A DNA stretch of 64,000 nt from Cephalotus follicularis (Eukaryota; Streptophyta; Magnoliopsida; Oxalidales; Cephalotaceae): assembly GCA_001972305.1 (NCBI GenBank), contig BDDD01003317.1:180024-244023 (forward strand). The letters are read 5' to 3'. Below are positions 11,152 through 22,407 of this stretch, in pieces. The translations under genes were made by a program, and so were the position numbers. Numbering within the stretch: the stretch's first letter is position 1; every line of letters begins with the position of its first letter. Below the pieces are notes generated by a model. The model ran no database searches. It had not been told where the DNA came from and worked only from the letters and a program-made list of their open reading frames with translations.

Positions 11152-12282
11152 ATTAATGCTGAATTTGGACCTTGACGGGCATGGCTGTTTTGGGCTGTGA
11201 AGTGACGGAGTGTTTCTGCTTTATGTGCTTTGATAAGCAGTGTAGCGAACATGTTGTACTTTGGGTTTTGTGCTAATGTTTTGCTTTTGTTGTTGTAACA
11301 ACTTTGGATCATGCTCCGCTTGTGGGCTTTTTAACTATGTTTTACCGTGGATGTTGTGGGAATCCTGCGGTATGGGACGCATGGTTCCGTTTGTTTTCAG
11401 CTTATATATAAATGCTTCCGCAAGATGATGTCTGTTTAAAAGTTTTAAATTTTATCGTTCTCTGTATAAGGTGGATATCTGTTAAATTGCCATGTTGTAT
11501 GTTGTTAATGCAAGCGGGGTGTGACAATCGGGTAGGGACCCTGTAAAGTCTCGGTTATTTTTCTCTGGTGTTAAAAAATTACCGAAATGACTTTAGGGTT
11601 CGGTTAAGCCATTCTAAATAGTTCCAAACTCATTTAAAATGCTCCCAGACTAATATCTAATATTATACGGATGAAAAATTAATCTAATTAATTTTCTCAT
11701 AATTTATTCCACACCACCATAACGCATGACTTTTTGAGTCGTCAGTTCGTATGCACTATAATCCCTCGTCATACTTGGACCCGCTGAGGTATAGGGTAAG
11801 GATACATGTCAACCCTAATTTTATCTCAGTGGATAAAATATCTGATTAATTACTAAGACCTTTGGTAAACTCTCCAAAAATCTAATTTCTAGTCCACCAC
11901 AACCTTGGCCAAGGATTTCATAAGTCCAAAGTACAATCGGACCATAATAGGGCCTATCACCTTCACTCAGGTATGATAATCCCATATTGCGCACTCACTT
12001 ATATTTGTATGGATTCGATCATACCCAAAGACCACCCGATTGCCAGCCCCGTGAAAGAACTGGGTAAGGTGGAGATCAAAGCATAAAAGTTTCCATATAA
12101 TATGGAGCCGTCACTCAGGTCTAAGGATCAGACGAGTCCGAGAACTCGCTAAGTGACTGGCACTTATACACAACCGCAAAAAGTGGGAATCCTTACTGAC
12201 TCGAGAATAGCGACTATCCAAATTGTGTTTCCCATGTGGGTCTTGTTCATTGTACACGCTCTCAGCTCGCACCCCGTACTTA

Positions 12283-13075
12283 CACAGTTGGTTAAGGATG
12301 ATCTGTTAGATATCCAGGACTTAGAGTCCTATCCAACTTGTGAATCCTGCTTATTAGGAAAGATGACCAAATCTCCTTTCTCTGGGGAAGGAAAAAAGGT
12401 TGTGGACTTACAAGGGTTAGTCCACACTGACATATGTCATCCTATGTCGGTCAATACAGGAGGGGGTTATATATACTTCATAACCTTTACCGATTATCTA
12501 TCTAATTTTGGTTATGTGTATCGGATGAGACACAAGTCAGAATCGTTTAAAAATTTTAAAGAGTTCATACTTGAAGTAGAAAACCAGACTGGTATACTGA
12601 TTAAAATACTTCAGTCAAAAAGAAGTGGTAAGTACCTGTCAGCTGAATTCCTAGGTTATCTTAGAGATTATAGAATTCATTCTCAATGGACACCTCCTAG
12701 AACACCACAGCATAGTGGTCTGTCCGAAAGGAGGAATCGGACCTTGTTGGACATGGTTCTGTCCATGTTTTCTTTTACTGACCTACCCATTTTTCTTTGG
12801 GGATATGCCCTGGATAGAGCTGCATATATCTTGAATTATATTCCATCGAAATCAGTGCCCTCCACCCCATACAAGGTATGGTAAAGGAGGAAAGCCAGCC
12901 TGAGCCATTTAAAGGTTTGGGGCTGTCCGGCTTATGTCAAGAGGCTTGACACCGATAAGCTGGAAGTGCGGTCAGACTGTTGCAAGTTTGTGGGGTATCC
13001 TAAGGAAACTAAAGGATACTACTTCTACCATCCTACTGACAAAGAATATTTGTTTCACGAAATGCAATGTTCCTA
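12283..13075 (+). pseudogene. Element A integrase (3' half of element)
   Basis: It resumes at QLVKDDLLDIQDLES of the pre-integrase domain, followed by CESCLLGKMTKSPF and the copia integrase core. The first catalytic Asp is present (VHTDI). The second is lost: the usual SDRGGEYL region reads SKRSGKYL, so Asp is replaced by Lys. The Glu in SERRNRT remains. The frame is open to a stop at 12884 (YKVW stop) and then continues recognisably (HLKVWGCPAYVKRLD, FVGYPKET) to about 13075. It is the plus-strand continuation of the gag-pol fragment at 4775-6031. Confidence 0.85.
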
Positions 13076-13243
13076 GAGAAGGAATACCTTCTTGAAGGAA
13101 ACAGAGAGAGCTAAGTGGAACTCAAAGAGTTGCCACAGGAAGAGACCACACAGGAAATGGAGGAGTTGTGGGTTAGACCTTCAATAGACACAACTGAGGT
13201 TAGACCTCAAATTGAGATTGGATCTTAATCAGGTAAAGCACCA

Positions 13244-14925
13244 TTGAGGAGATCCGGGCGGATTACATCAGCACCTAAGAGATATGGGTTTCTCGTTGAT
13301 GGTACTGATGAAATCAATGTCGTTGAAGACGACAAGCCTACCAGCTATCAAGAGGCAGTGCAAGGCACTAAATCTGAGGCAGGGCTAGGTGCCATGAAAT
13401 ATGAAATGGATTCCATGTACTCCAACCAAGTTTGGAATTTGGTTGAAGCACCCGAAGGCATAGTGCCTATTGGCTACAAATGGATCTTCAAGAAGAAGAT
13501 GAACGCAAATGGAAAAATCGAGACATATAAAGCTCGATTAGAGGCTAAAGGGTATAGACATCGACATGGTGTCGACTATACTAAGACATTCTCACATGTC
13601 GCCATGCTCAAATCCATTCGGATTCTGCTTGCTATTGACGCTCAATATGATTATGAGATATGGTAAGTGGATGTCAAGATGGCATTTTTAAATGGGCATC
13701 TTGAAGAGCACATTTATGTGTCCCAACCTGAGGGGTTTACACCAACTGAGCATCCGCACATGGTGTGCAAGATGGAACAGTCCATTTATGGACTAAAGCA
13801 AGCATCTCGATGCTGGAATCTATGTTTTGATGAAGCAATCAAATCTTTCGACTTCATTAAAAATGTAGATGAGTCTTGTGTTTATTGAAAGCAAGATGGG
13901 CCTAATATCACTTTCTTAGTGCTATACGTAGTTGACATCCTACTCAATGGGAATGATGTAGGGATGTTGCACTTTACAAAAGTATGGCTAGCTAAAAACT
14001 TTTCCATGAAGAATTTGGGAGAAGCCACCTATATACTAGGTATTAGGATATACAGAGATAGATCCAATAGGTTGCTTGGGCTTTCCCAAAGCCAGTACAT
14101 TAGCAAAGTGATGAAAAGGTTTAGCATGCAGAATTCAAAGAGAGGCCTATGCCAATAGGTGAAGGAATTATACTTTCTCAAAAGATGTCCCCACAGACAC
14201 CTGAAGAGAGTGCACACATGAGTCAGATGCCTTATGCTTCGGCAGTAGGGTCGATCATGTATGCCTTGTTCTGTACTAGGCCTGATATCGCGCATGCCCT
14301 GGGTATGGCACCGATTTCAGCCTGATCTCGATGAGAAGTACTAGGATGTGGTCAAGGGAATTCTGAAATACCTTACAAGGACTCAAGAGTTCTTATTGAT
14401 ATATGGAAAAGATAGTGAGTTGAAATTTGAGGGCTATGCAGACTCTAGTTTTGAGAGTGATCCAGATGATCACAAGTCAATGTTTGGTTATATGTTTCTG
14501 CTGAATGGAGGAGTAGTGAGCTAGCGCAGCTCAAAGCAAGAGACGATAACGGATTCCAATACAAAACCTGAATACATAGCAGCCTCGGATGCTGCCAAGG
14601 AGGGTGTTTGGATGCGCAAGTTCATTACTAAACTCAGAGTTGTTCCTACCATCAGTAATCTTGTTGTAATATATTCTGACAATGATGGGGCTGTAGCACA
14701 GGCCAAGGAACCACAGTCTCACCAACGATCTAAACACATCGAGCGGTGCTATCATCTGATCCGAGAGATCATTGGTAGGGGAGACATTCAACTTGAGAGA
14801 GTCTCATAAGAGAAGAATGCAACAGATCCACTGACAAAAGCAATGGGCACCAAAGCTTTGGAGCATCATCGTGGGACGATGGACTTAGGCTATAGGAGTG
14901 CATGGCCCGAGGATCAAGTGGGAGA
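13244..14925 (+). pseudogene. Element A reverse transcriptase and RNase H
   Basis: One frame covers the copia RT from 13244 to about 14150 with stops at 13664 (TAA) and 13886 (TGA). Motifs are YKWIFKKKMN, VDVKMAFLNG, GLKQASRCWN and QYISKVMKRF. The catalytic YVDD reads YVVD, so the first Asp is lost. A frameshift near 14150 precedes the rest of the connection region and RNase H. RNase H is recognisable as DAAKEGVWM-type sequence near 14590, SDNDGAVAQA near 14680 and a DPLTKAM-like end near 14830. It ends at the polypurine tract before the 3' LTR. Non-functional. Confidence 0.85.
14916..14925 (+). other. Polypurine tract of element A
   Basis: AAGTGGGAGA lies one base upstream of the LTR start TGTT at 14927, the normal position for plus-strand priming in copia elements. 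Confidence 0.75.
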
Positions 14926-14926
14926 T

Positions 14927-17042
14927 TGTTATATAGGATGATCCGACAAGCCATGGGATGGGATTTTGTATCGGACCTATCTATGGATATAAACAGTCTT
15001 TTTCTATATATATGACACGTGCTATTTTGATTATATTAATATTGGCAATATCACTTGTGTCCTACTTACACTTGTGATGACCTGACATGATGTTGGATGC
15101 CAAAAATAGAGACAGTGGGATTGGATACCTTATTCCTTATGTCGAATTAGTTCCAAGTCATAGGTTCACTTTGTGGGAGTTAGTGAACCTGATAGACTTG
15201 CGTGTACGTTGCCTGCTTTTGGGAATTGGAGGATGGATTCTCTCACAACCATCTGTGTTGGACACTAGAGGAAAGACGAGGTGCACACTGAGAGCGTGTA
15301 TACTGAATAGGACCCGCGTGGGAAACACTATTTGGATAGTTGGTATTCCCGTGTTAGTAGTGATTCCCACTTGTTGCAGTTGTGTATAAGTGCCAATCAC
15401 TTAGCGAGTCCTCGAACTCGTCTGATCCTTAGACCTGAGCGACTGTTCCATATTGTATAGACACTTTTATGCTTTGATTTCCACCCTACCCAGTTCTTTT
15501 GCGGGGCTGGCAATCGGGTGGTCTTTGGGTGTGATCAAATCCATACGAATATAAGCGAGTGCATAATATAGGATTGTCACACCTGAGCGAAGGTGATAGG
15601 CCCTGTTATGGTCTGATTGTACTTTGGACTTATGAAATCATTGGCCAAGGTTGAAGTGGACTGGAAATTAGATTTCTATAGAGTCTACAAAAGGTCCTAC
15701 AATTAATCTGATATTTTAGCCACTGAAGTCAAATTAGGGTTGACACATATCCTTACCCTATATCTCAGTGGGGCCAAGTATGATGAGGGATTATCATACA
15801 AGTGAACCGACTGCTCAAAAAGTCACGCGTTATGGTGGTATGGAATAAATTATGAGAAAATTAATTAGATTAATTTTTCATCAGAATAATATTAGATATT
15901 AGTCCGGGAGCATTTTAAATGAGTTTGGACCTATTTTGAATGGTTTAACCGAACTCTAGGACCATTTTGGTAATTTATGAACACCACAGAAAATTAACCG
16001 AGACTTTAAAGGATTCCTACCCGATAATGATTTCTTCATAATATGTTGGACATATTTATCTTGATTACAATTATAAAATCATATGTTGGTTAGGTAGATT
16101 TTGTGAGTTGCGTTACCATTAGATTATAATGCATAACACTACCTCACTTGATCTTATCTAATTAATACATGAAGAGACACATGGCATCACTATAATGAGT
16201 AAGGCTAATTTAAGTGAATTCGTGGATGGTTTATTAGACAAATTGAGATGTGGTCTTGTTAAATTCTAGTTGTGTGACATGTGGTGTGACTAATAACATT
16301 GAGTGACATATGTCATTAGAGATTGATGAGTTAGACTCATCTTTAGCTCTATCCAGCTGAAAAATACATTCCAGAAAATATAAACACTTACATCCAGCCG
16401 TTTTGTGCAAGGAAGAGAGAAGGAGAAAGAGAGTTCTTCCTATGGTTGAGCTTTATATCCATTTCCTCAAAGTTTAGAGCTTGAGTATTCTCTAAATCCC
16501 TTCTTTGATTTTACTCACCAAGTTTGGAGCTACCTAAGGTGGATTGATACTGACATCCTTAGTCAATTTCAATACTCCCTTTGTGAGCATAGTTAGTTAC
16601 TTGAAGAAGAAACCAGAAAATCAGCTTTGCTTGTTGAAGAAATAGTTGCCAATTTTGGAGCTGTTTTTTGGAGAAAAAGGCTACTCAAATTTCCAGGCTT
16701 AGAATAGAAGGTTCATCCATCTTGGAGGTGGCAGGAGACTTGAATTGATCTAGGGAATCTACTTCAAGCAAGTACCGGCAAAGAGAAGGAGCCATCACTA
16801 TAGGTATAGCTCCTATTCACTCTCTTTGTAGTTAGTGCATCACAATGGCATGCTTAAGTGATGCTAATTTAATAATGACATGATGTAGGAGTTCCTTGTA
16901 CTTGAAATTTTTGGAATTGGGATTGATTTAATAGTGGTGTAAAGGGTTTTAGCTTCCACTACCTAAAACATAAATTTAAAAATTGCCCCCTTAACACCCC
17001 AACTCCAATTCCGGCACCGGGGATGAACGACCATTCCCAGCA
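14927..17042 (+). repeat. 3' LTR of element A (2116 bp)
   Basis: It starts TGTTATATAGG, ends CATTCCCAGCA and follows the polypurine tract directly. It is the intact counterpart of the inverted LTR at 8241-12277. The first five bases beyond it (GGTAG, 17043-17047) would be the right target duplication; the left partner is lost. A CACTATAG|GTATAG sequence near 16795 resembles a splice donor. Confidence 0.9.
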
Positions 17043-19202
17043 GGTAGTAGAATTAATACCTTTTTATTTCTTTAGGGTATCTCCCAAATTTACGTTATAT
17101 GGACCTAGGCTGTAACTTATCTGCTACTGCTTGCTTAACATTAGCAGAAAAACCCCAAATTTTCAAGAAATCAAAACGTGGTTTCTTCCCTATTCACATC
17201 TCAAATGGGGTCCTTGGAGTAGATTTTATTGGTACCAAGTTCAATACATGAACTGCAATCTATAAGGCATAGCCCCAGAAAGACAATGGAAGATCTGCAT
17301 CGCTCATCATGTTGCGTACCATGTCAACCAAGGTACAATTCCTCCTCTTGGATAGACCATTATGCTGCGGTGTACCCAGAGGTGTCCACTGAGAGAAAAT
17401 CCCATTGTCTCTGAGATAATCTAAGAATTTAGTGGAGAGGTTCTCTCCACCATGATTTGATCACAAAGCTTTCAGACATTTACCTATCTGTTTCTCTACT
17501 TCCATTCGGCAGTCTTTGAAATTTTCAAAGGCTTCAGATTTGTGCCTAATGAGATACAAATAACCAAACCGCAAATAATCGTCGGTAAAGGTTATGAAGT
17601 AGGAATAGCTTCCTCTAGGTGGAACTATCATAGGACCACAGACATCAAAATGTACGAGTCCTAACAGTTCTGTAGATCTCCCCCATTGTCTTGTAAAGGG
17701 TGATTTGGTCACTTTACCCTTTAGGCAAGGCTCACAGGTTGGATAAGTTTCAAAATGAGTGATACTAAGTTATCCCTCATCAACCAACCTGCGGACTCTC
17801 TTATCGCCTATATGATAAATTCTGCAATGCCAAAGGTATGTTTGGTTGAAATTATATCTCTTTCTTTTAATATCTTTTTGCATATTGAAAACAGTCTCAT
17901 GTTTATTCAATATACATAAACCAACATTAAGGAAACATTTTGCATATATTATATCATTCATCAAAATGGTACAACATTTCCTTTAATTACAATTTGAAAC
18001 CCTTCGGCATCTAATGCCATAATTGATATAATATTGCGCAAAATGTGAGGTGAATAAATACAATTTTTAAGCACAAGGCTCTGGCCTGAAGGCAACAAAC
18101 TACAAACTGATCCTACAGCTATGGCTTCAACAACCGAGGCATCTGCAAGCCATAGATCTCCTTCACCCTCCTCAAGGTTTCTTCTATCTATGAGGGCCTG
18201 CAAATTAGAACATATTGGAGTACCACATCCACTGTCTAAAATCCAGGAAGAAGAATCAGGGATATACATATTCACCTCTATAAAAGACAAATAAGGCATG
18301 CCTTTGCCTATGGATTTTAGGAACGTTGTGAAGTTCCTCTTCCAATGCCCTGGCTTCCCACAGTAGAAGCATGGTCCCTTAACAGGGGGCTGAGAGGCAG
18401 ACACCTTAGTAGGTGGAGTTGGTGCAATAGGAGTTGGTGTAGCTGCAGCTTGTTGCCTTACACGCCTTGGTGGCCTGGTTGCCTCGGGCTTGAAGGCTAC
18501 CGGTTGTGATGGCAATGCCCCATGTTTAGCCTTCCCCTTTGTAGAGGTAGCCATACCCTTCCACTTGGGCCCAAGAGACTATCCTACCACCATAACGGAC
18601 ACTTTGCCCTTATGCATGTTCACTTCTGCCTCCCTCAACATGTTTAGGAGATCAGCCAGAGTGGTTGTTATCTTATTCATGTTAAAGTTTGTGATGAAAC
18701 AACAGAAGGATGGTGGAAGTGAATGAAGCATAAGATCTGTGCTCATTTCGACATCCTGAATGATGCCAAGAGCTGCAACACGTTCAATCGCATTGATAGT
18801 CTTGAGCACATGAACATTAACTGAAGATCCTTCAGCCAATTTTGTGCCATATAGCTCAGAAGTGAGCTGGAACCGAGCGTTTCTACTATTCTCTCTGTAT
18901 AGCTCACAGAGGATTACGAGAATAGCCCTAGAGTCTTGTATCGTGTCATGCTGGACTAGTAGGGCATTGTTCATCAATTCCATTAGGTAGCATTTGACTT
19001 TCTTGTCATCTACTACCCATTTCTTATATATGGCATGATCCTTGGCTGAGGCATCCACAATAGGAAGTATTGGCATTGAGGCCTCTAGGACATAATCTAT
19101 GTCCTCAAAATTCAGAACTATTATGACATGTTGTAGTCAGTCCACGTAATTAGGACCTGTCAAATGATTCTTATTAAGAATAGCAGAGATAGGGTTTGTC
19201 AT
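17043..19202 (-). pseudogene. Element B gag, protease and integrase
   Basis: The start codon lies at 19202-19200, just after a 3' splice-site-like sequence. Gag reads through HLTGPNYVD, then a TGA where related copies have Trp, then an open block 19076-18579 with copia gag motifs (HDTIQDSRAI, NFNMNKITTTLADL). 18554-17961 has a knuckle CFYCGKPGHWKRNF, whose last Cys is replaced by Phe, and the protease site WILDSGCGTP. 17964-17770 is the pre-integrase domain. 17712 to about 17222 is integrase with FDVCGPM; the second catalytic site reads SNHGGE (Asp to Asn) after a stop, and the third region is WTPLGTPQ-like. Recognisable sequence ends at 17043. Confidence 0.8.
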
Positions 19203-19212
19203 TTGCGATGTC

Positions 19213-19680
19213 TACAGATATAAAGAAAATAGGAAAACATTTAGTAAAGCAGATAAACCAATATAGACGTATGAAGCCATAAAGTTTTGGTCTTTAAACT
19301 TTAGGAAACCTCTCACTATTTTGCGCGAATCCCATAACCCTCATAATATAGGAGATGAGACACACCTGTCCAAATCTCATGGATCTTTGTTTCCAAGTGA
19401 GTATCGACGTTCCACAACAGGTTAACCATAACCTTAAGTGTGCTCAACAAGTCATGGAAAACATTGTGGTTAGGCAAACTCCTACCAATTGTGTAATAGC
19501 ACAACCCCCGATCATTTTGCTTTGCCTCTAGAATGACCTTAAGGGTGTTCAATAAGTCATATGTATTCTAGTCATACGTAAGTCACTATCAAAATAAAGG
19601 TGAATAAGTGATAAGACCCTTGGATGTGGTCCAACCCAAATCTAATCACAAATTCATCTCTATGCACAATCTCATGTTCT
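19213..19680 (-). other. Element B leader, gag-proximal part
   Basis: Non-coding leader between gag and the insertion point of element H. Its gag-proximal end reads TTTCTTTATATCTGTAG|AC on the minus strand, a 3' splice-site-like sequence ending at 19212, ten bases before the gag ATG. Nothing else is recognised in it. Confidence 0.5.
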
Positions 19681-19685
19681 ATTGA

Positions 19686-22361
19686 TGTCACACCCCGCTT
19701 TCGATAAACACACATAAAAGTGGTAAAGGCAATTAACATCAAGATTCAGCTCATGCAAAAACAGTAAAAAAATCAAACTTTTCAAACCAAATATCAGTTG
19801 CGGAAGCATTAAACTCATAAGCTGAAAAACACGTAACGTGCATCCCATACTGCACGCTACCCAAAACATATCTGTCAAGGTTAAAAGCGCACAAAACAGA
19901 GCGTGATCCATAATACACTATCCAGTAACATCAAAAGTCTAGTAACTGGAAAATACAGTACAAAACACCCAAAGGGAACTTGTACTTCATCCATGCAGAT
20001 TCCCAAGCCGGTCCTCTGCATCAATCTGTAAAGTAGGGGGTTAGCCTTTGTCCTCACTCGGCTAAGTCATAAGAGTAAGTCAGGACCAACATTATGTGCA
20101 TGTCATGTGATGCGTACATAGATGATGTAGTATAGTAGAAATGCCAGTTTATATATATATGAAAAAATATATATTTTAACAGTACGGTAAAATATCAGTA
20201 AGGACGTATATGAAAAATATATGTATGCAACAACAGTACAGTGGTAGCCCAGCCAGGGCTACATCAAACAGGCACAGTACTGTCCGAACAGGACCAGTAA
20301 ATAGTACAGTATGTCCACAAAGGGACCAACAACAGTCAGTCAGTAAGTACAATGCCGCCAACACCTGGCCCCACGTTGCACTCCCACTTCGGTTCCGTCT
20401 CCTGACAACCAAGCGAGTCAACAGTGTAGTATAGTGAGTTACCCAACCAACTCCTGGCCCCTAGGTCAACCCTGCCACTAGTCATCGCTGGCAGTCCCCG
20501 TCACGCAACTAGTACGGCTCAAACACAAACACAGTAAATTCATAGAGCAACACAGTGAATCATTACAGTAAACAGTGCAGCAAACAGTACAGTGGTGATC
20601 GTTGGATCAATAACAGGCAGTTCATTTCAAAATGTTTTCAAAAGTCATAAACATTTGAAATATGTATTTTCAGTAGTGGAAAATACTTTTAAACAGTTCG
20701 GTGGGTGGAAATCACTTTCCCAGTTGTTCGAAAATATGTTATTATCAAATATTTATTTCGTACTCAAAATAGTCATTTTCAGTTTCACATATGCATTTCA
20801 AAATTAACATAGTAATCTAGAAATCATAAACAGTTTATAATCAGTCAATAAACATGCAGTAAACAGTACATATGCAATGCATGCAGATGCCCTAATGCAT
20901 CCTAATTGGAGTCGGGATCATCGCGCATCGTTTTAAGCAATAGAGGCCCAAACAGCAGCTTGGCAGTCGACTGGATTCTTCACCAGTAGGCTATTCTGGG
21001 TAATCAGTACATCAGTAGTCGGCTGGTTCCTTCTACCAGTCATTTGTTCATCAGGCAGTCGGCTGTTATCCTTCAACAGTCGACTCTATCAGTACATCAG
21101 TTTAAGAAATCATTCAGATAACACTTCCTGCCATTTTCTGGGCAGGATATCGCAAGCACAGACGCCTGTTTCCCTTCAACAGTCGCCTGTTTCGGTTGAG
21201 CAGACGGCTGTCTTCCTTCGACAGTCGACTATTCTGGGAAACCAGTTACATGCAATCTAATATATATCACTCAAACGAATCATTGCAAGCATCCATATAT
21301 ATTCTCAAGACAGAATATCATCAATCAGTCCTCAAAAGGTTCATACAACACAACAGTAAACATGCATTTTATCCAGCAATTTAATACCAAGATAAAACGC
21401 AACATGCATGTACATGAACTCAAATGATTCCCAACAGTAAGCATGGCATGCGAAAAACCAGAAGTGACCATGGCATAACAACTGAACATCATTGCTCATA
21501 CAAGCAAGCAACCAATCGCAGGACATTCAGTAATCTTGAGCTCAAATACAAACATAACTTCCCCTACCTTTTGATTCCAAGTTAGGAATCTGTAAGTCCA
21601 CCTCTTTTAGTATGAACTACAGCTCCTCCAAGCTTCCCAGGTCTGGATTGCAAGTCCAGGTTCGAGATCCAAGACCCAGTTTCTCTCAGTTCAATAGGGA
21701 AGGTAAAGTTCTCCGTCTATCTCTCATAAAACTCTCCTGTTTCCCTCTCATAGGATGTTTCTTTCCTTCCAAAATAACAGTCCCTCTCTGGTTTCAGTAG
21801 CTCGGTAGACGAGGAGAAAGGAGAAGCTTTAAACAGCTGAAAAACTCTCCCTCCTTCATCAACCAAAAAAAGCATGCCCATGTGCCATTTCCTTCACCCT
21901 TTGACAACTCCCAGGCACCATCTGTCAAAAACTACCTCAGATTTGGTCTGTACAGCATGCAAGTGTTGTCTCTGTTACCTGCAAGAGCCGCATAACGCCC
22001 AGGTGTCGCCCTATATCTTTCTCGTTAGCTGCTGCATATGATCACTTCACATGTTTGCTGAAAGAGTGTCATCCAGTAGGCTGGCAACTCGAGGCCATCC
22101 AGTCGACTGTTTCTACAAACAGTCGGCTGTCCCTTCAAACCAGTCGGCTGGTTGGGCATATTCCTGCTGAAATTCAACCCATCAAACCTCGCATTATTTC
22201 AGGTGACATACCTCCACGTTCTGTAACATTACATAACTTAAAACAACATTATGTAAAAAGGAAAACGTCATCAAAGTCGGTAAATCAGTCATTTTATTAA
22301 TTTCACAATAAAAGTACCATACATCGTGAAATTAAAACATATGAAAATCTCGGGCGTTACA
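19686..22361 (-). repeat. 3' LTR of element H (2676 bp)
   Basis: On the plus strand it runs TGTCACACCCCGC to CGGGCGTTACA. CAG(T/C)CGACTG words cluster at about 20960-21230 and 22073-22153, many degraded. The conserved acceptor block lies near 20026-20060 and the conserved donor block near 21555-21590. It abuts the polypurine tract at 22362. Confidence 0.95.
20026..21567 (-). other. Putative LTR-internal intron, 3' LTR of H
   Basis: On the minus strand, donor TCAAAAG|GTAGGGGAAG begins at 21567 and acceptor CTAACCCCCTACTTTACAG ends at 20026, followed by ATTGATGCAG. The length is 1542 bases. Same structure as the other LTRs of the family. Confidence 0.5.
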
Positions 22362-22379
22362 TTCACCCCTCCTTCAAGG
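22362..22379 (-). other. Polypurine tract of element H
   Basis: The minus-strand sequence is CCTTGAAGGAGGGGTGAA, immediately before the 3' LTR start TGTAACGCCCG. Confidence 0.8.
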
Positions 22380-22407
22380 AATTTCGTCCTCAAAATTAAA
22401 AACAATT

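Larger units (their letters stand above)
9197..11526 (+). mobile_element. Solo LTR alpha-1 (gypsy type)
   Basis: It begins TGTAACGCCCGGG, ends GGGGTGTGACA and is flanked by the perfect 5-bp duplication ATCGG. No internal region is present, so it is a solo LTR left by LTR-LTR recombination. It belongs to the same broad LTR family as those of elements H and G and the solo LTR at 37465, sharing termini, the CAG(T/C)CGACTG clusters, the GAGGACAAAGGCTAACCCCC block and the block with GGGACGCATGGTTC and AATGCTTCCGCAAGATG near the 3' end. Sequence between these blocks has diverged strongly. Confidence 0.9.
8241..12277 (-). repeat. Inverted 5' LTR of element A, interrupted by a solo LTR
   Basis: 8241-9196 plus 11532-12277 is, in reverse complement, the same sequence as most of the 3' LTR at 14927-17042, about 90 percent identical by eye over the stretches compared. 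It begins TGCTGGGAATGG and is split by the solo LTR 9197-11526, whose target duplication ATCGG is at 9192-9196 and 11527-11531. LTR homology ends near 12277, about 370 bases short of the LTR start. A few unexplained bases then join it to plus-strand integrase sequence. Confidence 0.85.
4772..17042. mobile_element. Element A: copia retrotransposon with inverted 5' half
   Basis: The minus-strand part (4772-12277) holds gag, protease and the start of the pre-integrase domain, a leader, a PBS and most of an LTR. The plus-strand part (12283-17042) holds the rest of pol and a 3' LTR of the same family. Coding sequence stops on the minus side right after TYTW and resumes on the plus side at QLVKDD. 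By comparison with element D only about 35 bases are missing between them. The minus LTR lacks only about the first 370 bases of the 2116-base LTR. The two parts therefore look like complementary halves of one insertion in which the 5' half was flipped. The right end has TG...CA termini against element B; the left target duplication is lost. Confidence 0.7.

Noticed and set aside
15087-15389. 100-residue frame in the 3' LTR of element A
   Set aside because: Non-coding LTR sequence; the inverted LTR copy does not preserve the frame, and there is no known domain.
20210-20434. Short frames conserved between 20176-20434 and 30005-30266
   Set aside because: They are conserved only because they are the two LTRs of element H; no domain and no support in other alpha LTRs.
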